Counted from the first letter of the stretch, positions 34,899-42,977 are shown. The stretch: 47,574 nucleotides of DNA from Algoriphagus boritolerans DSM 17298 = JCM 18970 (GCF_900108085.1 NZ_FNVR01000034.1:1-47574), one strand, 5' to 3'. Numbers and translations: made by a program. The notes: generated by a model from the letters alone, not told the origin.

Positions 34899-35150
34899 AT
34901 GAGTGACGAGGAATTTGACCTGCTTGATGAGCTGTACTTTGTTCAGAATTATGATTTCATCAAAGAATCCTTGGGATGGGAGGATGAATTGCTTTTAAAA
35001 ACGCTGAATTCACTTTATCAAAATGGCATGATCAAATGCCTGACCACGCCTGATACCGAGCGATTCGATGCAGTGGACGTTTTTTCCGAAGGAAAAAATC
35101 TCTTCTACTTAGCCACAAAAAAAGGCCTTATGGCCCATAACACCCTATAA
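34899..35150 (+). CDS. Small conserved hypothetical protein
   Basis: An 83-residue acidic protein that I do not recognise. The ATG at 34899 is preferred; a TTG nine bases earlier is in frame. Mostly helical in appearance: SDEEFDLLDELYFVQNYDFIKES, EDELLLKTLNSLYQNGMIKCL, then a beta-like stretch VDVFSEGKNLFYLATKKGLMAHN, which together suggest a winged-helix-like fold without obvious DNA-binding charges. Its stop is only three bases from the phosphatase start, so it may be a partner or regulator of that phosphatase (inference from position only). Confidence 0.7.
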   Translation: MSDEEFDLLDELYFVQNYDFIKESLGWEDELLLKTLNSLYQNGMIKCLTTPDTERFDAVDVFSEGKNLFYLATKKGLMAHNTL

Positions 35151-35153
35151 TCC

Positions 35154-36365
35154 TTGATCGACGAGACTTACAGATACCAACGAAAAGAACTTGAACTCAA
35201 AGCCCTCCTTGAGATCACACAGGCTATCAACGAAAATCAATCGGAAGGAACCTTAGTCAATATTTTCAAATTCACCTGTCTTGTCCATCTTGATATCAAA
35301 TCGCTGATTTTATATGTTTTAAATAAAGATGTCTTTGAGCGAAAGATTTCCCATGGAGTGAAACGAAAAGTGCCGGTAACACTAGACTCTGAGTCCATAA
35401 TTGACAAAAAAGAATCCGGTCAGCTTCAAATTCAACTCAGCGAGGAATATACCTTTGAAGAACTGGAAACCTACCTTCCGGTCTATCACAAGGATAAAAT
35501 GCTTGCAATTCTTTTTATCAAAAGAAAATCTGCGGAAATGGAGTTGGATTTGGACTTCACCCAAGCGCTGGCCAATATCCTGGTGGTGGCATTGGAGAAT
35601 AAACGATTTGCACGAAGGCAGCTGGAGCAGGAGGTGCTAAACCGGGAAGTGGCGATTGCGTCTCAAGTTCAGCAGATGCTTTTCCCCTCCTCACTTCCAA
35701 ATACGGATGCACTGAAAGCCAAAGTCACCTATTTCCCCCATAACCTAGTCGGCGGGGATTATTATGACCTCATCCAAAAATCCGAGGATGTGCTTTATTT
35801 CTGCATTGCGGATGTCTCGGGCAAGGGGATTTCGGCGGCATTACTGATGTCAAACTTTCAGGCGGCATTGAGAACCTTGCTGCGAAGTGATGCGGATTTC
35901 AAAGTAATCATTCATCAGCTGAACTATACCCTGATTGAGAATACCAAAGGAGAGCGGTTTATCACGTTTTTTCTCGGAGAGTATAATCGTAAAACAAAAA
36001 AGCTTCGCTATGTGAATGCCGGTCACAATCCACCGATTCTCTGTTGGGAAAATGCCATGAAAAGCGAGCTTCTTAAAGCAGGGACGACAATCCTTGGTGC
36101 TTTTGATGAATTGCCGTTTTTGGAAATCGGAGAGCGGGAAAAGCTTGATAATTTCACGATACATCTCTACACCGATGGCTTGACAGAGTCAATGAATCCG
36201 GAAGAAGAGGAATTTGGGGAGGAACGATTTCAGAGGTTTGTAGACAACCACTTATGCGTAAATCCAGAGGATTTTCACCGGGAATTTTTTGAACAGATGC
36301 AGGCATTTACCCAACAAGTACCCTTGCGTGATGACCTCACGCTTCTCAGCCTTAGATTTCGGTAA
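35154..36365 (+). CDS. SpoIIE-type PP2C serine/threonine phosphatase
   Basis: A 403-residue protein starting at TTG 35154. The N-terminal 170 residues look like a GAF-type sensor (LEITQAINENQSEGTL, ILYVLNKDVFERKI, DKMLAILFIKRK, FTQALANILVVALENK), joined by a coiled-coil helix to the phosphatase domain: REVAIASQVQQMLFPSSLP, LVGGDYYDLIQ, FCIADVSGKGISAALLMSNFQAALRTLL, LRYVNAGHNPPIL, LYTDGLTE and the final DDLTLLSLRF. Metal-binding Asp residues are all in place. Such phosphatases act on anti-anti-sigma or other signalling proteins. It is embedded in a glycosyltransferase operon, with no visible kinase or STAS partner nearby. Confidence 0.92.
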   Translation: MIDETYRYQRKELELKALLEITQAINENQSEGTLVNIFKFTCLVHLDIKSLILYVLNKDVFERKISHGVKRKVPVTLDSESIIDKKESGQLQIQLSEEYTFEELETYLPVYHKDKMLAILFIKRKSAEMELDLDFTQALANILVVALENKRFARRQLEQEVLNREVAIASQVQQMLFPSSLPNTDALKAKVTYFPHNLVGGDYYDLIQKSEDVLYFCIADVSGKGISAALLMSNFQAALRTLLRSDADFKVIIHQLNYTLIENTKGERFITFFLGEYNRKTKKLRYVNAGHNPPILCWENAMKSELLKAGTTILGAFDELPFLEIGEREKLDNFTIHLYTDGLTESMNPEEEEFGEERFQRFVDNHLCVNPEDFHREFFEQMQAFTQQVPLRDDLTLLSLRFR

Positions 36366-36368
36366 ATC

Positions 36369-36995
36369 ATGGTATGGCACACTGTTCCTAGGGCTGTTCA
36401 ACTGGCTTTTCCCAAAAGAATTTGGAGTGGTGAAGATTCAGAAAATCAGGTTTTCCTCACATTTGATGATGGACCGGTTCCCGGAGTGACGGATTTTGTC
36501 TTGAATGAACTGTCCAAGAGAGATCAGAAAGCCACTTTTTTCATGGTAGGGGATAATCTAAAAAAATATCCGGATTTGGGAAAAACAGTTTTGGACTCGG
36601 GTCATCGGATCGGTAATCATACCCATAATCACCTGAACGGGTGGAGAACTTCCAATGCGAAATACCTCGAAAACATTCAGGAGTTTGATCAGGAATTGGA
36701 AAATTCACTGGGTATCCATACCGACTTATTTCGTCCACCTTACGGATTGATCAAGAGTACTCAGGCTAAAGCTGTCCTGAAATCCAAAAGGCTGGTCATG
36801 TGGAATATGCTATCCGGAGATTATGATCAGCGGATCGAGCCCTCTAGGATTTTGTCCAAAAGTATCAAGAATACCAGATCAGGAAGTATTGTGCTCTTTC
36901 ATGATCAGCAGAAAACCAAAGAAACTATTCGTGAGATTCTGCCGGAATACCTTGATTTTCTGAAGGAAAGTGGATTGAAAACCAGCCTTTTGTAA
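36369..36995 (+). CDS. Polysaccharide deacetylase (NodB homology) family protein
   Basis: A 208-residue carbohydrate esterase 4 domain. Motif 1 TFDDGP at 31-36 holds the catalytic Asp pair; motif 2 is RIGNHTHNHLNGW with metal-binding His84 and His88; motif 3 is FRPPYGLIKS (121-130); motif 5 is SIVLFHDQQKT with the catalytic His. It removes acetyl groups from amino sugars in members studied. No export signal is clear, although the first residues (MVWHTVPRAVQLAFP) are weakly hydrophobic. Position between phosphatase and GT2 genes suggests it acts on the same glycan. Confidence 0.92.
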   Translation: MVWHTVPRAVQLAFPKRIWSGEDSENQVFLTFDDGPVPGVTDFVLNELSKRDQKATFFMVGDNLKKYPDLGKTVLDSGHRIGNHTHNHLNGWRTSNAKYLENIQEFDQELENSLGIHTDLFRPPYGLIKSTQAKAVLKSKRLVMWNMLSGDYDQRIEPSRILSKSIKNTRSGSIVLFHDQQKTKETIREILPEYLDFLKESGLKTSLL

Positions 36996-36997
36996 AG

Positions 36998-38098
36998 ATG
37001 ATCTGGGCAGGATTTTTCTCAGGAATATTGGTGATCCAATACATTCTTCTATTGATTTTGTTGAAAGCAAACTGGAAGAATTATTTCGTCCAGAAAAGCA
37101 AGAAGCCTAAAGTGACGGTATTGATAGCCGCTCGAAATGAAGAAAAGTACATTCCAAGATTACTTCGGAGTTTGGAATTGCTCGATTACCCTGCCGAGTT
37201 GCTTGAAATCCTCATTGCCGATGACCAAAGTGAAGATAAAACGGCTCAAATCGCATCGGATTGGGTGAGGTTGTCGGATAACAGAAAACTCATTACGATA
37301 AGACCGGATCAAGGAAATACGAAGCAACTGAATGGTAAAGCAAATGCACTGGCTATTATGAGTGAGCAAGCCTCAGGAGCGTTTTATTTTTTTACCGATG
37401 CAGATTGCGAAGTGCCCAAAGACTGGATCAAAGAAGGAATCAACTGTTTCGATAAGGATACAGGACTGGTGATAGGGATCACTCAAGTCAAAAGCAGAAG
37501 TCTGTTTGAAAAAATGCAGGAGATTGACTGGTGGAATACCTTGGGTATAGTCAAAATCGTAACAGACTTGGGCCTGCCTACCACCGGACTGGGCAATAAT
37601 ATGGTAATCCGAAAAAAGGCCTATCATGCCTGTGGTGGATTCGGGAAGATTCCATTTTCACTGACAGAAGACCTTGAAATATCCAAAGCAATCCACAGCC
37701 TTGGCTTTAAAATCAGACACCAAGTCAGTGAAGCTTTTCTGGTCAAAACCAAAGCCGAAAAAGATTTAACGGCGCTTCTCAAGCAGCGAAAGCGCTGGAT
37801 GGCAGGTGCGATGACACTTTCCTTTTCATGGAAAATCATCCTGGGCCTTCAGGTTGCATTTTATCCGGCAATCTTGGCCCTCATTGGAATGGACTGGGGG
37901 ATTGGATTGTCAATTTTAGTGATTAAAATACTTTTTCAAAGTCTGTTTGTGCATATTTTCTCCGGAAAAGTAAGACAGCAAACAGACTTTTGGGCATTGT
38001 TTCTCTTTGAATTTTACCAGATTTGGAACTTTAGCCTGACGATTCTTTATTACTTTTGGCCCGGGCAAATAGAATGGAAAGCCCGAAAATACCCATGA
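36998..38098 (+). CDS. Membrane-bound GT2 family glycosyltransferase (paralogue B)
   Basis: A 366-residue glycosyltransferase with an N-terminal membrane helix (AGFFSGILVIQYILLLILL), the GT-A core PKVTVLIAARNEEKYIPRLL, LIADDQSEDKT, FYFFTDADCEVPKDW (DxD), SLTEDLEISKAI, QRKRWMAGAM (QxxRW) and C-terminal membrane helices. Its order and length equal those of the paralogue at 33765. It starts three bases after the deacetylase stop, and its TGA overlaps the ATG of tatD. A role in making a polymer or glycolipid of the envelope is inferred. Confidence 0.9.
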   Translation: MIWAGFFSGILVIQYILLLILLKANWKNYFVQKSKKPKVTVLIAARNEEKYIPRLLRSLELLDYPAELLEILIADDQSEDKTAQIASDWVRLSDNRKLITIRPDQGNTKQLNGKANALAIMSEQASGAFYFFTDADCEVPKDWIKEGINCFDKDTGLVIGITQVKSRSLFEKMQEIDWWNTLGIVKIVTDLGLPTTGLGNNMVIRKKAYHACGGFGKIPFSLTEDLEISKAIHSLGFKIRHQVSEAFLVKTKAEKDLTALLKQRKRWMAGAMTLSFSWKIILGLQVAFYPAILALIGMDWGIGLSILVIKILFQSLFVHIFSGKVRQQTDFWALFLFEFYQIWNFSLTILYYFWPGQIEWKARKYP

Positions 38099-38871
38099 AC
38101 CTCATAGAAACCCACGCGCATATTTATTCTTCTAAGTTTGATTCTGACCGGGATGAGGTCATCGATGAAATCAGAAAAGCAGGGATTGAGCGAATTTATA
38201 TGCCCAATGTGGATGTAGAGTCAATCGACCGCATGCTTGAATGTGAATCGCGGTATGGTGATATGTGCATTCCGATGATGGGAATGCATCCCTGCGATGT
38301 CAAGGAGGATTTTGAGCAGGAGCTCTATGTGATGGAAGATTGGCTCAATAAGCGATCATTTGCGGCTGTAGGTGAAATTGGGACAGATCTGTATTGGGAT
38401 AAAAGCAGCTTTGAACGACAAAAGGAAGCGCTGACTATTCAGCTGGGTTGGGCAAAAGAAAAGAACTTACCCATTGTATTGCATTGTAGGGAATCCATCG
38501 ATGAGACGATTGAGATCATAGAAAAAGCTCAGGATGGCTCCCTCACGGGTATTTTTCATTGTTTCACCGGTTCATTGGATCAGGCTAAAAGGATTATTAA
38601 GCTGGGGTTCCTGCTGGGCATAGGAGGAGTTTCTACCTATAAAAATGGAGGACTTGATCAGGTAATTCCTTTTATTGGATTAGAAAATCTGGTTTTGGAA
38701 ACTGACACTCCCTATTTGGCTCCGGTTCCTTACAGAGGCAAAAGAAACACACCGGCTTATTTACCTGTAATCGCCCAACGGGTGGGGGATTTGCTTCAGA
38801 TCTCTTCGGAAGAGGTAGCGATGATTACCAAAAAAAATGCGTTGGATTTATTTAAGGAAATCATTAGATGA
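38095..38871 (+). CDS. tatD: TatD family metal-dependent hydrolase
   Basis: A 258-residue TIM-barrel amidohydrolase-like enzyme; relatives are 3'-5' deoxyribonucleases. I use ATG 38095 (MNLIETHAHIYSS), which overlaps the GT2 stop as ATGA, not the longer frame at 38056. Metal sites: ETHAH at the N-terminus, GEIGTDLYWD, LPIVLHCRES, GIFHCFTGS and LETDTPYLAPVPYRGKRNTPAYL. The usual 'GEIGLD' carries T in place of L. The next gene starts inside its stop. Confidence 0.95.
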   Translation: MNLIETHAHIYSSKFDSDRDEVIDEIRKAGIERIYMPNVDVESIDRMLECESRYGDMCIPMMGMHPCDVKEDFEQELYVMEDWLNKRSFAAVGEIGTDLYWDKSSFERQKEALTIQLGWAKEKNLPIVLHCRESIDETIEIIEKAQDGSLTGIFHCFTGSLDQAKRIIKLGFLLGIGGVSTYKNGGLDQVIPFIGLENLVLETDTPYLAPVPYRGKRNTPAYLPVIAQRVGDLLQISSEEVAMITKKNALDLFKEIIR

Positions 38872-39935
38872 ATTATAAAATTGTCCGCCTCAATACCGGT
38901 TTGAAAACAGCAAATACAGCTTCTGTTTTGATTATTTACACCGGTGGTACGCTTGGCATGGCCTATGATGAGTCAGGGGCACTAGTTCCTTTTAATTTTG
39001 GTCAGATTCTGGAGAAGATTCCGATTCTTTCCAATATGGATATAGCGATTACAGTGATCTCATTTCCCGAGCCAATCGATTCATCCAATGTCACCATGCG
39101 GCATTGGATAGATATGGCCTACATCATTTATGAGAATTACGACAGCTATGATGGCTTTGTGGTTTTACATGGGACCGACACGATGGCTTATTCTGCTTCG
39201 ATGTTGAGCTATATGCTTCAGGGACTTAATAAACCGGTAATTTTCACTGGTGCGCAGTTGCCGATATCGGCGATGCGGTCGGACGCGAGGGAGAATTTGA
39301 TGACCTCTTTAGAAATTGCTACTGCAAAAATTAATAATATACCCATTGTGCCTGAGGTTTGTATATTTTTCAATCACATGCTTTTACGGGGAAATCGATC
39401 CAAAAAAGTTCAAAGCATTCATTTCGATGCTTTCGAATCCGAAAATTACCCTTCGCTTGCGGAAGCCGGAATTGTAATCGACTATAATATGAATGCGATA
39501 CGTCCGTTTGACCCCAAGCGTAAATTGGTCAAAATGAATCATTTGAATAATAGGGTAATGGTTCTCAAGTTGTTTCCCGGGATAACGGATAAGATCATGG
39601 ACGCTTGCTTCAACATCGATGGTCTCCGTGGAGTAGTCTTGGAGACCTATGGTTCCGGCAATAGCCCATCAGAGGCTTGGTTTATGAAATCTCTGGATAG
39701 GGCGATAAAAAGGGGCCTGATCATATTGAATGTCTCGCAGTGTAACGGTGGACGAGTGATCCATGGTCGATACGAAACGAGTAAGGAATTGCTTGCCGTT
39801 GGTGTAGTAAGTGGGGCAGATATGACCACCGAAGCTGCTGTGACCAAGATGATGTTTTTATTGGGACAGAATTATACCCGGGATGAAATATGTTTTAAGC
39901 TGACCCAGTCCTTGGCGGGAGAGATCACCGTCTGA
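38868..39935 (+). CDS. Type I L-asparaginase
   Basis: A 355-residue bacterial cytosolic (type I, AnsA-like) asparaginase, converting asparagine to aspartate. The first catalytic Thr lies in LIIYTGGTLGMAYDESG; the second motif is VLHGTDTMAYSASMLSYML. FTGAQLPISAMRSDARENLMTSLEIA and LETYGSGNSPSE are also typical. No signal peptide is present. ATG overlaps the tatD stop by four bases, so it is the last member of the operon. No terminator is obvious after it; the tRNA-Ser gene follows in 90 bases. Confidence 0.95.
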   Translation: MNYKIVRLNTGLKTANTASVLIIYTGGTLGMAYDESGALVPFNFGQILEKIPILSNMDIAITVISFPEPIDSSNVTMRHWIDMAYIIYENYDSYDGFVVLHGTDTMAYSASMLSYMLQGLNKPVIFTGAQLPISAMRSDARENLMTSLEIATAKINNIPIVPEVCIFFNHMLLRGNRSKKVQSIHFDAFESENYPSLAEAGIVIDYNMNAIRPFDPKRKLVKMNHLNNRVMVLKLFPGITDKIMDACFNIDGLRGVVLETYGSGNSPSEAWFMKSLDRAIKRGLIILNVSQCNGGRVIHGRYETSKELLAVGVVSGADMTTEAAVTKMMFLLGQNYTRDEICFKLTQSLAGEITV

Positions 39936-40025
39936 TTTTCTTGGAATTTTGAGTATCAGTTTGGAAACGGCAGGAATAATAATTTTCTTTGCACTCCGAT
40001 TCTCAAATCATCGAAAATCAGATAC

Positions 40026-40113
40026 AGAGAGGTGTCCGAGTGGCTGAAGGAGCACGCCTGGAAAGTGTGTATACCCCTCAAGGGTATCGAGGGTTCGAAT
40101 CCCTCTCTCTCTG
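40026..40113 (+). tRNA. tRNA-Ser (anticodon GGA)
   Basis: An 88-base class II tRNA: acceptor AGAGAGG pairs with TCTCTCT (one G-U), discriminator G73. D arm TGTCCGAGTGGCTGAAGGAG, anticodon stem CACGC/GTGTG with loop CTGGAAA (anticodon GGA), a long variable arm (ATACCCCTCAAGGGTAT) and T arm GAGGG-TTCGAAT-CCCTC. The long arm and G73 fit serine. CCA is not encoded. Confidence 0.95.
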
Positions 40114-40117
40114 CGAT

Positions 40118-40155
40118 AAACCAGCTTTGGCAACGAGGCTGGTTTTTTATTTTTT
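40118..40155 (+). terminator. Rho-independent terminator after tRNA-Ser
   Basis: Stem AAACCAGC / GCTGGTTT with 12-base loop, followed by TTT-A-TTTTTT. Confidence 0.85.
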
Positions 40156-40324
40156 AGGTAAAAGTGGAATGACAGTGTTTATTGTTTATTATTTGTAAAT
40201 TCGTAAAAGGTGTTATAGCAGCATACCCTTGGAAAAAATAGTTTGCTCAACCTGCATTTTAAATTCAAAAAGTCCTTTACAGATAGAAAAAAGAAATTTC
40301 TTTTCGACGAAACCGTAAAAAGGG

Positions 40325-40356
40325 TTGGTTTAATTGGTAAAAAATAGATAAGCTTG
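40325..40356 (+). promoter_or_regulatory. Possible promoter of a small transcript
   Basis: TTG (40325-40327), 21-base spacer, TAAGCTTG (40349-40356), seven of eight bases of the TTG...TAnnTTTG layout. Only 50 bases downstream a hairpin ends in five T. Speculative. Confidence 0.25.
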
Positions 40357-40406
40357 GGACTTCATATAGGTATTTTCATGCATTTGCTAAAAAACACCAT
40401 TATATT

Positions 40407-40425
40407 AAAACCATGAGTGGTTTTT
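40407..40425 (+). terminator. Short terminator-like hairpin in the exbB upstream gap
   Basis: Stem AAAACCA / TGGTTTT with loop TGAG, last bases merging into a run of five T. The stem is short and AT-rich, so support is moderate at best. Confidence 0.35.
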
Positions 40426-40523
40426 CTGAATTTGAAAAAATAATTTCAACATTCCATTCATGTAAAAATTGCCTTAAATTTGATTTAAACAGGGGAATCA
40501 TTCAAAAAAGTTAAAAGACGCTC

Positions 40524-40555
40524 TTGTTTTTTGAATTTAAAAAATCATAACTTTA
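40524..40555 (+). promoter_or_regulatory. Bacteroidetes-type promoter for the exb operon
   Basis: TTG (40524-40526), 21-base spacer, TAACTTTA (40548-40555), one base off TAnnTTTG. It lies 61 bases before the exbB ATG. Confidence 0.5.
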
Positions 40556-40616
40556 AAACTCGATTTTAATCTGGAAACCATTTAACCTTTATCAAAAGTC
40601 TAATTCAAAACACATT

Positions 40617-41423
40617 ATGAGAAAGTTAATCGCTTTGTTCATGCTCGCAGGTATCATGTTTGTTCCTGTCTTTGCTAACGCACAAGATGCACCAGCAGAT
40701 ACTGCTGCTACAGAAGAAGTAACCCCAGCACCTGAACCTGCTGCTTCACCAACTATTGTTGACGACGAGATTGTCGCTGAGGAACAAAGCTTCCATCAGG
40801 TGATCAAAGAAAAATTCATTGAAGGTGATCCCCTTTACATGACCCCGGTATTGATCTGTTTGATCCTAGGTCTTGCGATTGCTTTGGAAAGAATTATTTC
40901 CTTGAACTTGGCTACTACCAATACCAAGAAATTGATCTTGAAAGTGGAAGATGCATTGTCAACAGGTGGTATTGAAGCTGCTAAAGACATCACCAGAAAC
41001 ACTAAAGGTCCTGTTGCTTCAATCTTTACTCAAGGCCTAATGAGATACTCTGAAGGTATTGAAATGGTCGAGAAATCAATCATCGCTTATGGTTCCGTTG
41101 AAATGGGTCGTTTGGAAAAAGGCTTGGTTTGGATCTCCCTATTTATCTCCCTAGCTCCGATGTTGGGTTTCATGGGTACTGTGATCGGTATGATTGCTGC
41201 ATTTGACGCGATCGAGGCTGCGGGTGATATTTCTCCTTCATTGGTTGCGGGAGGTATTAAAATCGCTCTCTTGACTACAGTTGCTGGTTTGATCGTTGCG
41301 ATTATCCTTCAGTTGTTCTACAACTACCTCGTGTCAAAAATTGATTCTTTGGTTAACGACATGGAAGATGCTTCTATCTCTTTGGTAGACGTATTGGTTA
41401 AGCACAAATTGACCGGTAAGTAA
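40617..41423 (+). CDS. exbB: MotA/TolQ/ExbB proton channel family protein with N-terminal extension
   Basis: A 268-residue inner-membrane proton channel protein that powers TonB-type or Tol-type machinery. The first 22 residues are a signal sequence (KLIALFMLAGIMFVPVFANA-Q), followed by an acidic, Pro/Ala-rich stretch (about 23-60, DAPADTAATEEVTPAPEPAAS) before the usual three membrane helices: TPVLICLILGLAIALERI, GLVWISLFISLAPMLGFMGTVIGMIAAF and GGIKIALLTTVAGLIVAIILQLFYNYL. The TVIGM and LLTTVAGL helices carry the family core. Followed by a small membrane protein and two exbD genes. Confidence 0.92.
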   Translation: MRKLIALFMLAGIMFVPVFANAQDAPADTAATEEVTPAPEPAASPTIVDDEIVAEEQSFHQVIKEKFIEGDPLYMTPVLICLILGLAIALERIISLNLATTNTKKLILKVEDALSTGGIEAAKDITRNTKGPVASIFTQGLMRYSEGIEMVEKSIIAYGSVEMGRLEKGLVWISLFISLAPMLGFMGTVIGMIAAFDAIEAAGDISPSLVAGGIKIALLTTVAGLIVAIILQLFYNYLVSKIDSLVNDMEDASISLVDVLVKHKLTGK

Positions 41424-41483
41424 TCCGTAAGTCATCATTTTTGTCTAAATCAAATCCAAAAAAATTAACTAAGAATCGATACT

Positions 41484-41813
41484 ATGGATACTTATGATAT
41501 CATGCTCTATGTGAGCTACGTCTTAGTGGGAATCGGAGCGGTATTTTCCATTCTACTTCCACTTATTAAATCACTTGACGATCCTAAAAGTTTGCTAAAA
41601 ACCGGACTTGGGGTATTGGCGATTTTGGTTCTATTCTTTATTTGCTACAGTATCTCCAGCAACGAAGTATTGCCAAAATTCGAGAGTGATCCGTTTAATC
41701 TGACCCCTGCCATGTCTCAAATGGTGGGCGGTTTGATGATCACCACGTATGTATTGACAATCGTTGCCATCGTAGGCATCGTGATTACAGAACTCAACAA
41801 AGCTATCAGGTAA
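41484..41813 (+). CDS. Small three-helix membrane protein of the exb operon
   Basis: A 109-residue protein with three hydrophobic segments: ILLYVSYVLVGIGAVFSILLPLI-like (first 28), LGVLAILVLFFICYSIS (about 39-55) and MVGGLMITTYVLTIVAIVGIVITEL (about 80-104). A loop with DDPKSLLKTG and EVLPKFESDPFNLTPAMSQ separates them. I do not recognise a family; such genes sit between exbB and exbD in Bacteroidota in my recollection, suggesting a specific subunit of this transport motor. The stop is four bases from the exbD ATG. Confidence 0.8.
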   Translation: MDTYDIMLYVSYVLVGIGAVFSILLPLIKSLDDPKSLLKTGLGVLAILVLFFICYSISSNEVLPKFESDPFNLTPAMSQMVGGLMITTYVLTIVAIVGIVITELNKAIR

Positions 41814-41817
41814 CAAA

Positions 41818-42453
41818 ATGGCAAGAAAGAAAACCAGAACGACCACGGAGGTAAACGCAGGTTCGATGGCTGACATCGCTTTCCTGCTTTTGATCTTCTT
41901 CCTCGTTACGACTACGATCGCTTCGGATAAGGGTATTTTAAATATTCTTCCTCCGAAATTGGATCCAAATGTTCCTCCACCTGATATTCAGAAAAATGAG
42001 CGAAATATTTTCAATATTTTGATCAATGCAAATGATGATCTGTTGGTAGAAGGTGAATATAGAAGAACTCCTGAAGCTTTAGATCAGGATATCAAAGACT
42101 TCATTTTGAATTTTGGTGCACCTGATGAAGAGGCAACAGCCTTATTCAATTCTTTACCAGCTTCACTTCAGGCCAAAGCACTCCGTCGGCCTGAGTCTTC
42201 CGATCATCCCGGAGAAGCAGTAGTTTCTATCAAAACAAACCGTGGTACAAGCTATGAGCTTTACTTGGAGGTTTTTGATCTTGCTAAGAAAGCCTACTTC
42301 GAGATTTACGGGGAACGAGTAGGTTTGACAGCCGATGAGTACCGGGCACTGACCGGTGATGACGAGGCCTCAAAACTCCTTCAAGATAGGGGTAAGGAAG
42401 GTATCCCGATGGCAATTTCCATTGCAGAACCAGATAAAATAGGAGGAAACTGA
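41818..42453 (+). CDS. exbD: ExbD/TolR family biopolymer transport protein (first copy)
   Basis: A 211-residue ExbD-like protein. The N-terminal cytoplasmic tail NAGSMADIAFLLLIFFLVTTTI holds the single membrane helix with the conserved Asp; the rest is periplasmic. It is longer than usual (typical about 135-160) because of a roughly 60-residue insertion rich in charged residues before the C-terminal ISIAEPDKI; the insert contains APDEEATALFNSLPASLQAKALRRPES. Works with ExbB in the proton-driven motor. The stop is one base from the second exbD ATG. Confidence 0.9.
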   Translation: MARKKTRTTTEVNAGSMADIAFLLLIFFLVTTTIASDKGILNILPPKLDPNVPPPDIQKNERNIFNILINANDDLLVEGEYRRTPEALDQDIKDFILNFGAPDEEATALFNSLPASLQAKALRRPESSDHPGEAVVSIKTNRGTSYELYLEVFDLAKKAYFEIYGERVGLTADEYRALTGDDEASKLLQDRGKEGIPMAISIAEPDKIGGN

Positions 42454-42454
42454 T

Positions 42455-42916
42455 ATGTCTAAGTTTAAGAAAAAACCGAAAGCTGATCCAGGTGTTTCGA
42501 CAGCCTCCCTTCCAGATATTGTATTCATGCTCTTGTTCTTCTTTATGGTGACCACTGTGTTAAGAGAACAGGACTTACTGGTGGAGCAAAAAATACCTCA
42601 AGCTACTCAGCTTCAAAAACTTCAAAATAAAACCTTGATTTCCTATTTGTATATTGGAAAGCCAAAAAATACAGGTTTGTATGGGTCTGAACCGCGAGTT
42701 CAAGCAAATGACGTCTTGATTAGTGCTCCTGAAATCGTCCAGTGGGTCAATCAAGAGCGGGATATGCTTCCTGAGGCGGATAGAGGATTAATCACAATTT
42801 CTATGAAAATAGACAAGGATGTTAAAATGGGTCCTATCTCTGATGTTCAGACTGAATTGAGGAATGCCGACGCCCGAAGAGTGCTCTATGCTTCCACAGG
42901 AAGAGTAGTCAATTAA
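42455..42916 (+). CDS. exbD: ExbD/TolR family biopolymer transport protein (second copy)
   Basis: A 153-residue ExbD-like protein with tail KPKADPGVSTASLPDIVFMLLFFFMVTTVL; the Asp in LPDIVF is the proton-site candidate. The periplasmic part ends with ITISMKIDKDVKMGPISDVQTELRNADARRVLYASTGRV, the usual ExbD fold. An AGGAGG at 42441-42446 lies 8 bases before the ATG, a Shine-Dalgarno-like match unusual for this genome, though it also encodes residues of the upstream protein. No tonB lies nearby. Last gene of the operon, with a strong terminator downstream. Confidence 0.93.
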   Translation: MSKFKKKPKADPGVSTASLPDIVFMLLFFFMVTTVLREQDLLVEQKIPQATQLQKLQNKTLISYLYIGKPKNTGLYGSEPRVQANDVLISAPEIVQWVNQERDMLPEADRGLITISMKIDKDVKMGPISDVQTELRNADARRVLYASTGRVVN

Positions 42917-42935
42917 CGATTCAATTTCTATATTT

Positions 42936-42965
42936 AAAGCCATTCGCCTAGCGGATGGCTTTTTT
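42936..42965 (+). terminator. Rho-independent terminator of the exb operon
   Basis: 12-bp stem AAAGCCATTCGC / GCGGATGGCTTT with one T-G pair and 3-base loop, ending in six T. Confidence 0.9.
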
Positions 42966-42977
42966 GTTTGGGAAAAA

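Larger units (their letters stand above)
40156..40616. other. 461-base AT-rich intergenic region before exbB
   Basis: No convincing coding frame on either strand. It contains the exbB promoter (40524-40555) and, nearer the tRNA, a possible promoter plus short terminator-like hairpin (40325-40425) that could bound a small RNA. Confidence 0.55.

Noticed and set aside
39989..40198. 69-codon frame over tRNA-Ser
   Set aside because: The cloverleaf with anticodon GGA explains this sequence.
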